Below, in pieces: positions 32,979 to 41,443 of a stretch of 64,000 nt of DNA. Both the position numbers and the translations under genes were made by a program. The notes beneath the pieces are model-generated. The model was not told where the DNA came from and did not search any database. It saw only the letters and a program-made list of their open reading frames with translations. Source of the DNA: Limosilactobacillus antri DSM 16041 (GTDB taxonomy: Bacteria; Bacillota; Bacilli; Lactobacillales; Lactobacillaceae); assembly GCF_000160835.1 (NCBI RefSeq), contig NZ_GG700733.1:332325-396324 (forward strand), given 5' to 3'. The stretch's first letter is position 1; each line of letters opens with the position of its first letter.

Positions 32979-35111
32979 TTACTTATTATTCGCATCCGGA
33001 TTAGTAATCTTAATCCGGTTGGAATCGGTTGAAGAATGGTTTTGCTCAGGTGCATCGGTACTGTAATCGTTGACCGTTGACCGGTTATGGTTTTGACTGA
33101 AAATACTGGTTGATTTGTTGCCCTTCTTCTTTTCAATCCGTTGGGCACGCTTCAAACCGTTGGAGTAGTTGTAGTCCGCTGGGTTAACGGCCTTAAAGCC
33201 CTTCGGATGGTAGAAACGAAGAAGGTTTTTCTCATTTAATGAGTCCGAGAGACTTAGCTCTTGGTTAACCAAGTCCCGGGCTCGCTGCATTTGCTGGCGC
33301 TGCTTCTTAGTCAGCTTGGCTTCCTTTCCGGTCCGATTATTATAAATCGTCCCGTTAATGCTGGTAAAACGCGGCGTTATAAAATCGCGGTTGCGGAAAG
33401 CCACGGTCTGGCTGTGCTCCTTGGAGAACAGGTCCGTCCCAAACTGGATATACCGTTTAGAACTAACGCCCAGCAGGTGGAGCAGGGTCGGCAAAACGTC
33501 CACTTCACCCCCGTAAGTGTGCGAAATGTAACCATGGCCACCGGAATTAGGAATTACGAACATCAGTGGCACCCGCTGGAGCTGCGTATTATCAAAATCG
33601 GTCCAGTTATCCGCGTTTTTCCCGAGGACACTGGCCAATGACGGGTTTTCGCTATTGGAAATTCCGTAGTGGTCGCCATAAATCATAATAATTGAGTGGT
33701 CATAGACACCGGTCTTTTTCAGGTAATTGAAAAATTCGGCGAGCGACTGGTCAAGGTAGTGGGCCGTCACGAAGTAATTATCGACGTTGGAATCCCCCGT
33801 ATTAGTAGTTTGGAAGTTCGGGTCCTTATCCTCGTCATCCAGGTCATACGGGAAGTGGTTGGTAACGGTAATGAACTTGGCGTAGAACGGCTGTTGCAGG
33901 TTTTGCAGGTACTTAACGGAGTCCTTAAAGAGCAGCTTATCTTTCAGGCCGTAGCCGGTCGCCTTGTCCCCCGAGGTGTCATAGTAGCTGGCATCAAAGA
34001 AGTACTGGTAGCCGAGGTTCTTATAAACGTTATTGCGGTTCCAGAAACTAGCAACGTTCCCGTGGAAGACCGCACTGGTGTAGCCGGCCCGCTGGTTTAA
34101 AATCGCTGGGGCCGCCTGGAAGGTGTTGTCACTCCCAAGGGTAGCAAAGAGGGAACCTTGGGGCAGCCCGAAGGTTGACGTTTCCAGCATATTTTCCGCA
34201 TCACTGGTCTTTCCCTGGCCAACCTGGTGGAAGAAATTATCGAAGGCGTAGGTGTCCTTGCTATGGTAGAGGGAATTCAAGAATGGGGTGACTTCCTGAT
34301 CGTTAACCTTCTTATCAACCAGGAACTGCTGGAAACTTTCCAGGTGGATAATGATCACGTTTCGTCCCTTGGCAATCCCGTACATCTGGGGATCAGGCTT
34401 GGCATAGTGTTTATCAGTAAATTCCTTAACCTTATCCAGTTCGGACTTGGTGGCACTCTGCCGCATCTCGTGAATGTGCTGTGACTTAACCAGGTCGTAG
34501 CCAGTGAAGGTATCGATCCCCAGGTACTTGACGATGTAATTGCGGTCAAAGGTCCGTCCCAGCAGCTGCGGCCGGTCCATCTCCGCCAGGGAGAGGTTGA
34601 CCCCAAACAGGACCAGCGACATGGACGTAAAGGCAAAGGCCAGGCGGGTCCCAATGGCGCGGCGGTCAAAGCGGATAACCCGGAGCAGCATGAGGACAAC
34701 AATTACTACAATATCCAGCCAGTAAAAAACGTCGTGGAGATTAGTCAGGGCTAGCGAGCTACCACTCAGCCCCTGGTTAACCTTGGAATAACCGGTCATC
34801 GTGGCAATCGTCATGAAGTCGGTAAATTCACGGTAGTAGATCACGTTTAAGTAGAGCAGGAGGGTGTTGGCAATCGCAAGTCCCATGATGACGGGATAGA
34901 AAAAGCGCGCCCGCTTGAAATAAAATGCAATACTATAGATTAGCGCCGTCGTGGCCAGTGGGTTAAAGATCAGAATGATGTACTGAAAAATATTGCTGGC
35001 CCCGAGGTTGAAATCGGTAAAGTAAGCAAACAGGGTTTTAAACCAAAAAAGGACAACTAGCAGGGTAAAGAACCCAATCCTAGTGTCCACGAATTTGCTT
35101 AATTTTTTCAT
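32979..35111 (-). CDS. ltaS: Lipoteichoic acid synthase family sulfatase
   Basis: A 710-residue membrane enzyme that polymerises glycerol phosphate from phosphatidylglycerol onto a glycolipid anchor. Five N-terminal helices (to about residue 180) precede an extracellular sulfatase-fold domain. Metal and catalytic elements are visible: IIIHLESFQ, the nucleophile Thr in GQGKTSDAEN, HGNVASFWNRN and MIYGDHYG. The C-terminus beyond about residue 620 is a hydrophilic Ser/Asn/Lys-rich tail, longer than in standard LtaS. An extended -10 (TGATAAAAT on minus, box at 35167-35172) lies upstream. Confidence 0.93.
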   Translation of the reverse strand: MKKLSKFVDTRIGFFTLLVVLFWFKTLFAYFTDFNLGASNIFQYIILIFNPLATTALIYSIAFYFKRARFFYPVIMGLAIANTLLLYLNVIYYREFTDFMTIATMTGYSKVNQGLSGSSLALTNLHDVFYWLDIVVIVVLMLLRVIRFDRRAIGTRLAFAFTSMSLVLFGVNLSLAEMDRPQLLGRTFDRNYIVKYLGIDTFTGYDLVKSQHIHEMRQSATKSELDKVKEFTDKHYAKPDPQMYGIAKGRNVIIIHLESFQQFLVDKKVNDQEVTPFLNSLYHSKDTYAFDNFFHQVGQGKTSDAENMLETSTFGLPQGSLFATLGSDNTFQAAPAILNQRAGYTSAVFHGNVASFWNRNNVYKNLGYQYFFDASYYDTSGDKATGYGLKDKLLFKDSVKYLQNLQQPFYAKFITVTNHFPYDLDDEDKDPNFQTTNTGDSNVDNYFVTAHYLDQSLAEFFNYLKKTGVYDHSIIMIYGDHYGISNSENPSLASVLGKNADNWTDFDNTQLQRVPLMFVIPNSGGHGYISHTYGGEVDVLPTLLHLLGVSSKRYIQFGTDLFSKEHSQTVAFRNRDFITPRFTSINGTIYNNRTGKEAKLTKKQRQQMQRARDLVNQELSLSDSLNEKNLLRFYHPKGFKAVNPADYNYSNGLKRAQRIEKKKGNKSTSIFSQNHNRSTVNDYSTDAPEQNHSSTDSNRIKITNPDANNK

Positions 35112-35220
35112 TAAGAATGTTCCTCACAATCGATTGGGTAGTAACTAATTTTAGTAAATCAGAACTATTTTATCACAGATTGCGGGTAACCAATTGCTGA
35201 GCATCAATCATTGCTAAATC

Positions 35221-35487
35221 TTAATGGTTTGTTGCTGGGACCGGCGCTGGTTCGCTTAGCCAGTCATAATGGAAAAGCCGTTTCAGCTGCCGGTTGACGG
35301 GAATCCAAATCCCTGCTCGCCAAATATCTTTTAATGAGGCCAGCATTGTTTGATCCTGCCGGTAGTTGCTGGGGAGGGGAATGCGGAGGGTCTGACCATC
35401 TTCGGTCACCACTTTCACCGTTTTGCCGCTGACTGCGACAATTCTGGCAGCCACTATTTCAGGTTGACTAGTATCTTTTAATGTCAT
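35221..35487 (-). CDS. Small protein of unknown function
   Basis: An 88-residue soluble protein with a strand-rich N-terminal half (EIVAARIVAVSGKTVKVVTEDGQTLRI) that looks like a small beta-barrel, and an aromatic C-terminal half (RLFHYDWLSEP). No family recognised. GGAAGG lies 7 bases before the second ATG (35487), preferred over 35493. It is transcribed away from the phosphatase gene; the shared upstream region has 11-bp direct repeats. Confidence 0.65.
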   Translation of the reverse strand: MTLKDTSQPEIVAARIVAVSGKTVKVVTEDGQTLRIPLPSNYRQDQTMLASLKDIWRAGIWIPVNRQLKRLFHYDWLSEPAPVPATNH

Positions 35488-35550
35488 ATTCATTCCTTCC
35501 TTCTATGCTTCATAGTCTACGGGCAAAATGTGAACAAACTATGTTTAAAG

Positions 35551-35571
35551 CCCTAAGTCCACCCTAAGTTC
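35551..35571. promoter_or_regulatory. Two direct repeats with 11-bp period
   Basis: CCCTAAGT occurs at 35551 and again at 35562, exactly one helical turn apart, the arrangement of OmpR-family response-regulator sites. It lies between the divergent small gene and phosphatase. Confidence 0.4.
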
Positions 35572-35587
35572 GCTATGATTCCTGTCT

Positions 35588-35601
35588 TGAAAGCGGTACA
35601 A
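35588..35601. promoter_or_regulatory. cre-like site before the phosphatase
   Basis: TGAAAGCGGTACAA matches the cre consensus except for one fixed base. It overlaps a TACAAT (35597-35602) that could be the -10, a position suited to repression. Confidence 0.4.
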
Positions 35602-35632
35602 TGGTTGCAACGACAAACATGGAGGCATTACT

Positions 35633-36286
35633 ATGACAAAGTTAAACCTATATCTGGTTCGCCACGGGCAGACCTACTTTAACATCTATAATAAATTGCA
35701 AGGGTGGAGTAATTCGCCGTTAACTACGCGGGGCAAGGACAATGCTCGTCAGGCCGGAGAACGGCTGCAAAATGTCCACTTTACTGGCGCCTTTTGCAGT
35801 GACACCACCCGGGCGATGGAAACTATTCAGACGATTCTTGATATGAATAAAGCCGGATCGGTTCAGCAGCCGGTCACCGCACCGTACTTCCGGGAAGAAT
35901 TTTACGGGTCGTATGAAGGAACTAATATGGACCTGGCTTGGTACAATGCCGGGGCTCCCCACGGGCTGAACAACTTTCACGACATTGTCACTGAACATTC
36001 GATTGGTACTGCCAAGGACTGGCTCAAAGCTGCCGACCCCTTCCATGATGCTGAGAATAACCAGGAATACTGGGAACGGGTCGACAAAGGGATTGCGCTG
36101 ATTCGGGATGCCGGCTTGCCGGATGATAGCAACGTCCTCTGGGTAAGCCATGGCAACACCTTGCTGAGCTTGGTGGAACGCTTTGGCGGCGGCAAGTACG
36201 ACGTGACGGTCCGGCCAGCTAACGGCAGCCTGACCCGCCTGCTGTTAACCGATGATGACATCCAGGTGGTCTCCTATAATCAGTAG
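35633..36286 (+). CDS. Histidine phosphatase (phosphoglycerate mutase-like)
   Basis: A 217-residue cytoplasmic enzyme of the histidine phosphatase superfamily. The phosphate-accepting motif is VRHGQTYFN with His11; FCSDTTRAMETIQ and the second histidine in WVSHGNTLLSL complete the site. It is probably a phosphatase rather than a glycolytic mutase, based on its lone context and divergence. GGAGG is upstream of the ATG. Confidence 0.9.
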   Translation: MTKLNLYLVRHGQTYFNIYNKLQGWSNSPLTTRGKDNARQAGERLQNVHFTGAFCSDTTRAMETIQTILDMNKAGSVQQPVTAPYFREEFYGSYEGTNMDLAWYNAGAPHGLNNFHDIVTEHSIGTAKDWLKAADPFHDAENNQEYWERVDKGIALIRDAGLPDDSNVLWVSHGNTLLSLVERFGGGKYDVTVRPANGSLTRLLLTDDDIQVVSYNQ

Positions 36287-36292
36287 AATGCC

Positions 36293-36442
36293 GGGAGTGG
36301 GAAATAACCTCCTCGACAAGGCGTATGGATAACCTAGAACGATAGTTGGCACGGTACGGGCCGGCTAGCGTTCGTAGTTAGACACTAGCCTTGTGGTTAT
36401 TTTCCACGTTATCTTTGTAATAGTTAAGAACTAGCAAGAGGC
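36293..36442 (+). repeat. Dispersed structured repeat, copy 2
   Basis: Near-identical blocks to 12510-12704 but without the two insertions. The compact form shows the fold clearly: GGATAACC pairs with GGTTA..TTCC and GGCTAG with CTAGCC, the latter stem holding CGTTCGTAG in its loop. It is followed directly by a strong terminator. Confidence 0.8.
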
Positions 36443-36478
36443 AGGGAGAAAGCCCGTTTTCTCCCTGCCCTTTCTCGT
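36440..36478 (+). terminator. Terminator after repeat copy 2
   Basis: A perfect 12-bp stem GGCAGGGAGAAA/TTTCTCCCTGCC followed by CTTTCTCGTTT. Confidence 0.75.
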
Positions 36479-36517
36479 TTGTTACTCGGGATCAAAGAGC
36501 TGAATAGGATTGGCTAA

Positions 36518-36566
36518 GGGCTCCAGCACCGCCTGCCGGTGGGTGCTGGGGCTCCTTTTCTTCCTT
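36518..36566 (+). terminator. Second hairpin with T-rich tail before the CDF gene
   Basis: CCAGCACC/GGTGCTGG extended by imperfect GC pairing, then TTTTCTTCCTTTT. It lies 60 bases before the CDF start, upstream of a TATAAT at 36588-36593, so it is a second terminator or an insulating element. Confidence 0.5.
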
Positions 36567-36626
36567 TTGGCCGCTTGGGTTTGCGGTATAATGAACCTAA
36601 CGCATTTCAAGGGAAGTTAGAAATTA

Positions 36627-37652
36627 ATGTCAAAGTTTAAGAAGCACACAAAGCATGAGATGGCGGTTTGGGAACGGACCCAGGCAAATGAACTGGCGAA
36701 TATTCGGGCGTCCCAGCGGCACCTGATTTATAACGTTGTGGCCTATCTGTTAATTTCAATTATCGAATACTGGCTGGCCGCCGTCAGCAAGTCGCAAACC
36801 TTGCGGGCGGATGCTTTTAACAACCTGTCGGGAATTATCTCCACGGTCCTGCTGATGATTGGCCTGCACATCGCCCAGGACGTTGACGATGACGACATCA
36901 TTGGGGCTAGGCTGCCGGCGGGCGACTACCAGGCCCACCTGGGGTCGGACCAGCGGGTTCAATTTGTCCGCTGGCGCTATGAAACTATCTTTTCGCTGGT
37001 CACTGCGGTGGTCATGGTTGCGATTGCCCTGAGCGTTATTATTGACGGGATTAAGGCGCTCCTCAACCCTGCGAGCCGGGTGGTCCCCCAGCCAGTGGCC
37101 TTGATTGGGGCCGGGATTGCCTCCGTCATCATGCTAGTCGTCTGGTATATGAACAGGCGGACGGGGCGGAAGCTGCAGAATGCGGCCCTTTTGGCGTCGG
37201 CGCAGGACAGTCTGAGCGACGCCTTTACCAGTATCGGTACGATGGTTGCCATCGCTGGCGCCCTCCTGTTTGACCTTTCCTGGCTTGATGGTGCAACTAG
37301 TATTATCGTTGGCTTCTTTATCCTGTATTCAGGCTTAAAGATCTTCTTTGACAGTAGCTTGAATTTGACGGACTACTTTGATCCCCGGGCAGAACAGGAA
37401 TATCGTGACGCCATCCTCAAGGTTGCCAAGGTGCGCCAGGTGGTTGAACTAAAGGCGCACTATAACGGCAACGTGGTTACCCTGGATGCCACCCTGATGG
37501 TCAACAGCAAGATGACGGTCCTGGAGAGCTTCCAGCTATCGGAACGAATTGAGAAAATGCTTCGTGAACAGTTTGGCATTATTGACGCGGACATCTCCTT
37601 TATCCCAGACCCTAAGTCCTTTAAGGATAAGGACATTAAGGGCCGCATTTAG
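36627..37652 (+). CDS. Cation diffusion facilitator transporter
   Basis: A 341-residue metal exporter with about six membrane helices and a cytoplasmic C-terminal domain (VRQVVELKAHYNGNVVTLDA). Family members expel Zn2+, Mn2+, Co2+ or Fe2+ by proton exchange. The helix-2 site reads LRADAFNNLSG and the helix-5 site AQDSLSDAFTS; many relatives have His-Asp where this has Asn-Asn, so metal choice is uncertain. An acidic insertion (DVDDDD) follows helix 2-3. It is preceded by two hairpins and a TATAAT and ended by a perfect terminator. Confidence 0.9.
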   Translation: MSKFKKHTKHEMAVWERTQANELANIRASQRHLIYNVVAYLLISIIEYWLAAVSKSQTLRADAFNNLSGIISTVLLMIGLHIAQDVDDDDIIGARLPAGDYQAHLGSDQRVQFVRWRYETIFSLVTAVVMVAIALSVIIDGIKALLNPASRVVPQPVALIGAGIASVIMLVVWYMNRRTGRKLQNAALLASAQDSLSDAFTSIGTMVAIAGALLFDLSWLDGATSIIVGFFILYSGLKIFFDSSLNLTDYFDPRAEQEYRDAILKVAKVRQVVELKAHYNGNVVTLDATLMVNSKMTVLESFQLSERIEKMLREQFGIIDADISFIPDPKSFKDKDIKGRI

Positions 37653-37654
37653 GT

Positions 37655-37705
37655 AAAAAGAGAACGGGCGTCCCCAATCATAAGTGGGGCGCCCGTTCTC
37701 TTTTA
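37655..37705. terminator. Perfect bidirectional terminator
   Basis: AAAAGAGAACGGGCG and CCCC pair with GGGG and CGCCCGTTCTCTTTT around an AATCATAAGT loop. It separates convergent CDF and NhaC genes. Confidence 0.93.
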
Positions 37706-37715
37706 CGTACTAAGC

Positions 37716-39107
37716 TTAATGGTGTGGTTGCTTTGTCTGACCTGTTTGCATCCATTTCAAACCAATCCCGGTAAAGCCGCTGAGAATTGAAAAGACGGGT
37801 GAAAAGAGGCTAAAGAAGGCGAAGGGCAGGAAGTGGAGGACGGGAACGCCTAGGGTGGACGCCGCAAACGACCCGGCAACGCCCCACGGAATCAGGTAGT
37901 TGATGACACTCCCGCCGTCTTCCAGGACCCGACTGAGGGCCAGCGGGGAAAGGCCAATGCGGGTGAATGCTGGCTTAAAGGCCTTTCCCGGCAGGATGAC
38001 GGATAGGTACTGCTCCCCGACGAAGAGGTTAATCCCGACCCCGGCCAGAACGGTTGTGGTCACCAGGGGTCCCGGCTTTTGGAGGTGTTTGACCAGCGGG
38101 TCCATCGCGGCCTGAACCACCTGGAACTTCATCAGGATGCCGCCCAGCGAGAGGGTTACGATAATTAAGGAAACGGTGGCCATCATGCTGGAAATTCCGC
38201 CCCGGGACAGCAGGGCATTGACGGAGCTATTGCTGGTATGGGCAACAAAGCCCGCACTGATTAACTTGGTCAGCGCTGGCAATGATTCGTGCGGGTCCTG
38301 GCAAAAAATCATCATGACCGTGGTGAAAATGTTGATAAATAAGGTAGGAATCGCTGGAATATGCCGCCATGCGCAGGCAAACATCAGGATGATTGGCAGC
38401 AGGGCCCACCAGGTAATGGTAAAGTGCTGGGTCAACACGGTGGTAGTGCGGGCGATTTTGCCCGCGTCAATACGGGAACCGGCACTGCCGAGCAGCCAAA
38501 AGAGGATTAGCGAAACAATGAAGGAGGGGATGGTTGACCACATCATGTTTTTGATGTGCGCGAAGAGGTCGCTACCCGCGATAGCGGAGGCGAGGTTGGT
38601 CGAATCCGAGAGCGGCGACATCTTATCGCCGAAGACGGCTCCGGAGATGATCGCCCCGGCAATCAAGGCTGGGTTGATGTTCATTGCTACTCCCATACCG
38701 AACAGCGCAATCCCAATAGTGGAGATGGTGGTAAAACCGCTCCCGATTGCTAGGCCCACCAGTGAGCAGACAACGAAGGTCGAGGGGATGAAAAACTGAC
38801 TGGAAATCAGCTTGAACCCAACCACCATGATGGCGGGGATGATCCCGGCCTTAATCCAGACGGCGATCAGGGCGCCGATTAGGATAAAAATAAAGATGGG
38901 GATGATGGCCGTTTCAATCCCCTCCTGGATTCCCCGGTGAATTTCCTCCCAGGCTGCCCCTCGGAAGCGGGCCCAAAAGATGAGCAGGGCGATTGTAAAC
39001 AGGACGGGGATTTGGGGTGACAGGCCGAACTTAATGACGGCGGTCCCCAGGATGATTAGCATGGTAATCAGGATAACAATGGCTTCTTTGAACTGTACTT
39101 TTTTCAT
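37716..39107 (-). CDS. nhaC: NhaC-family antiporter, probable amino-acid (tyrosine) transporter
   Basis: A 463-residue membrane protein with 10-12 helices of the NhaC family (GSGFTTISTIGIALFGMG, GDKMSPLSDSTNLASA, VGEQYLSVILPG). Classical members exchange Na+ and H+. The frame extends to 39179, but GGAGG lies 9 bases before ATG 39107 and the extension overlaps the leader terminator. A full T-box leader controls it. T-box control of an antiporter makes little sense unless it moves an amino acid; the specifier appears to be UAU (Tyr), which agrees with published predictions that some NhaC homologues carry tyrosine. Confidence 0.88.
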   Translation of the reverse strand: MKKVQFKEAIVILITMLIILGTAVIKFGLSPQIPVLFTIALLIFWARFRGAAWEEIHRGIQEGIETAIIPIFIFILIGALIAVWIKAGIIPAIMVVGFKLISSQFFIPSTFVVCSLVGLAIGSGFTTISTIGIALFGMGVAMNINPALIAGAIISGAVFGDKMSPLSDSTNLASAIAGSDLFAHIKNMMWSTIPSFIVSLILFWLLGSAGSRIDAGKIARTTTVLTQHFTITWWALLPIILMFACAWRHIPAIPTLFINIFTTVMMIFCQDPHESLPALTKLISAGFVAHTSNSSVNALLSRGGISSMMATVSLIIVTLSLGGILMKFQVVQAAMDPLVKHLQKPGPLVTTTVLAGVGINLFVGEQYLSVILPGKAFKPAFTRIGLSPLALSRVLEDGGSVINYLIPWGVAGSFAASTLGVPVLHFLPFAFFSLFSPVFSILSGFTGIGLKWMQTGQTKQPHH

Positions 39108-39152
39108 CTTCTTGGTCCTCCCTAGTGATAGCTTTGCCTTCTTCTTTGCAAT

Positions 39153-39371
39153 AAAAAACGCCCCGTTGAACTTAATCAACGGGACGATTGTTTAAACCGT
39201 GGTACCACCCAGCTTACGGAAGTTTTCCGTGCTCATATCAGGTGGTAACGGCGCTGAATATGGCCGGACAATTGAATTTTCGTGATAATTCAGCCGTTAC
39301 GCCTGACCGGTTCGCACATTACCACCGGCTCTCTGACTCCCAGCGCAGGACCTACTGAAACGATAATTGTT
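39153..39371 (-). promoter_or_regulatory. T-box leader (probably tyrosine) before nhaC
   Basis: On minus the leader has the T-box GGGTGGTACCACGG (39197-39210), an AGTA-containing stem I with AGAGAG and GAACCGG, and a terminator of CGTCCCGTTGA/TCAACGGGGCG plus TTTTTT (39153-39186). By the GAA-N-XXX pattern the specifier is TAT at 39285-39287. ATC shifted by one base is the main alternative. Confidence 0.93.
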
Positions 39372-39377
39372 GCCATT

Positions 39378-39406
39378 ATGTTATCGTCTTGCCCGTGATT
39401 TGTCAA
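39378..39406 (-). promoter_or_regulatory. Promoter of the nhaC T-box operon
   Basis: On minus, a perfect TTGACA (39401-39406), 17-base spacer, TAACAT (39378-39383). Confidence 0.8.
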
Positions 39407-39448
39407 CGGGCACCGCTCTCTTATGCGCCCAGCGGCGGTGTCAAATCG

Positions 39449-40366
39449 TCACTTCCACCAGCGCCGGTTGATGAGGAAAATCGCGCAGGCAATCATCAGC
39501 ACGAGGGTGATCCCGAGGGTGAGGAGCCAGGAGAGGTCCCCATCGGCCAGGGGCAGCTTGACGTTTTCCCCATAGAAGCCCGAAACGATGGTCGGAATTG
39601 ACAAAACGATGGAGTAGATCGTCAGGTACTTCATCGTTTGGTTTAGGTCACTGTCTAACACCTTACTGTAAGCGTTGGAGACCCGTTCGGAAACGTCCGA
39701 GGTCATCTGGGCCATTTCCAACCCCTGCTGGGCTTCGACAATTACGTCGTCTAAATCATTGCGCTGCCGGGTCGACATCCGGGAAGCAAAACGCCGCTTG
39801 AACTCCTCCAGCAGGGAGACGTTTCCCTTGAGGGAGGTCAGCATGTAGACCAGCCCGGTTTCAATCTCCATGAACTCCGTAATTGCCTTGCGCCCGGTCC
39901 GCTTTTGCAGGTTGCGCTGAATTTGCTGGCGCTGTTGGTCCACCCGCCGTAGGGGACCAAAGTAATTGGTCGAAAGCCGGTAGAGGACCGGGAACACCAG
40001 GTTGAGCTTATCAGTAATCGGGCCGCGCTTTTGCAGTATTTTCAGCTGGTTGGCGATGATCCCGTTGACGAAGTTCGTCTTGGCGTTGGTGAAGGTGATG
40101 ATATTATTAGTCGTCAGCATGATTCCAATGGGAGCCGTTTGCGGAGCAGTGACCGCGTGGGTGGGGACGTAAACGTCAAAAATTAGCAGGGTTACTCCGG
40201 CGTCGGGGTCGACTTCGACCCGGGCCTTTTCGTAGGGGTCAATAGCGTAGTCCAGCAATTCTTGGGTCACTTCGTATTTTTTGGTCAGGTCCGCTCGCTC
40301 ACGGGGGAGTGGCTCAAACACACTGATCCACCGACTGTGATCGTTAATTTCTTCTGTACTGAGCAC
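39449..40366 (-). CDS. CorA-family divalent metal transporter
   Basis: A 305-residue protein with a large soluble N-terminal domain, a long helical stretch (about residues 150-240) and two C-terminal helices ending in NRRWWK, as in CorA channels for Mg2+ and Co2+. The usual GMN filter reads YGEN here (SGFYGENVKLPL). The start is GTG 40366, five bases after GGAGGTGA; the longer frame to 40441 has no ribosome binding site. It is divergent from the pseudouridine synthase, with a palindrome between them. Confidence 0.88.
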   Translation of the reverse strand: MLSTEEINDHSRWISVFEPLPRERADLTKKYEVTQELLDYAIDPYEKARVEVDPDAGVTLLIFDVYVPTHAVTAPQTAPIGIMLTTNNIITFTNAKTNFVNGIIANQLKILQKRGPITDKLNLVFPVLYRLSTNYFGPLRRVDQQRQQIQRNLQKRTGRKAITEFMEIETGLVYMLTSLKGNVSLLEEFKRRFASRMSTRQRNDLDDVIVEAQQGLEMAQMTSDVSERVSNAYSKVLDSDLNQTMKYLTIYSIVLSIPTIVSGFYGENVKLPLADGDLSWLLTLGITLVLMIACAIFLINRRWWK

Positions 40367-40439
40367 GCTATTCACCTCCGCAAAGCTTATATTAATATTC
40401 AACGCTATAAATAGGGAAAAGTAAAGAGAACGCTTTTCC

Positions 40440-40453
40440 ATTTCCCGGGAAAT
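40440..40453. promoter_or_regulatory. 14-bp perfect palindrome between divergent genes
   Basis: ATTTCCCGGGAAAT sits next to a TATAAAAT-like -10 of the plus-strand gene. It is a candidate operator. Confidence 0.35.
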
Positions 40454-40493
40454 AATTATAAAATAAAACTATCATACTTAACGGGGTGGGAAA

Positions 40494-41423
40494 ATGGCGG
40501 ACGAAATTCGCTGGAAAATTGAAGAACGCTTACCGAAGGATCAGGCACACTGCAGCTTGCGCACTTTATTACATGACCAATGGCTGCTGCCCAACCGCTA
40601 TGTGCACTTCTTGCGCTGCCGTCACCATGTCCTGCTAAACGGCCGGTATGCCTACATGAACACGGCCGTGGCGCCAGGGGACCGGGTAATGATGGCTTTT
40701 AACGGGGACGAGTTTCGGAACCCGACTGCCAATGATTACTGCCCAACGCCGTCACCGGCAGTTACGGTCCTATTTGAAAATCGGGACCTGGTGGTGGTTA
40801 ACAAACCGCAGGGACAAAAAAGCCACCCAAACTACCATGGCGAAACGGGAACGTTGCTGAACGACGTGGCGGGCTACTTAGCCGGGAGTGATTGCGGGGC
40901 CTTCATGGTCCACCGCCTTGACCAGGAAACCAGCGGGGCAATGATCGTTGCCAAGAATCCGGTGGTGGTCCCGGTACTGAACCGGTTAATCAGCTCCGGG
41001 CAGATTCACCGCCGTTACCTGGCTGTGGTCGCTGGCCGGCTGACTGGTCGGGGCCGGTTTACGGAAGCGATTGGTAAGGATCCGCAGGACGTGCGGAAGT
41101 ACCAAGTCGGTGGTGAGCACGCCAAACCAGCCCAAACCAACTATCAGGTGCTGGCCAACCAAGGTGACCGGACGCTGGTCCTCCTGCAGCTAGCGACCGG
41201 GCGAACCCACCAGATCCGGGTGCACCTCGCTCATAGCGGGCACCCGATCATCGGCGACCCCCTATATAGTCGGGATAACTTTTCGCGGATGCTCCTCCAC
41301 GGGGCCGCCCAAGAACTGGTCCTGCCTTTTTCTTTTAAAAGAATTCAGGTTACCGCCCCTTTACCCACCTATTTTACGGATTATCTGGTAAAATACGGGT
41401 TAGAAAAGCTAGGTAGCAAATAA
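40494..41423 (+). CDS. RluA-family pseudouridine synthase
   Basis: A 309-residue RNA-modifying enzyme. The catalytic motif HRLDQETSG is at residues 140-148 with Asp143, followed by the RTHQIRVHLAHSGHPIIGDPLY motif. An S4-like N-terminal domain is present (about residues 10-70). The target uridine in rRNA or tRNA cannot be named. It probably heads an operon with terC (20 bases downstream) and trxA. Confidence 0.93.
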   Translation: MADEIRWKIEERLPKDQAHCSLRTLLHDQWLLPNRYVHFLRCRHHVLLNGRYAYMNTAVAPGDRVMMAFNGDEFRNPTANDYCPTPSPAVTVLFENRDLVVVNKPQGQKSHPNYHGETGTLLNDVAGYLAGSDCGAFMVHRLDQETSGAMIVAKNPVVVPVLNRLISSGQIHRRYLAVVAGRLTGRGRFTEAIGKDPQDVRKYQVGGEHAKPAQTNYQVLANQGDRTLVLLQLATGRTHQIRVHLAHSGHPIIGDPLYSRDNFSRMLLHGAAQELVLPFSFKRIQVTAPLPTYFTDYLVKYGLEKLGSK

Positions 41424-41443
41424 TGATACAAGGAGGACATTAA

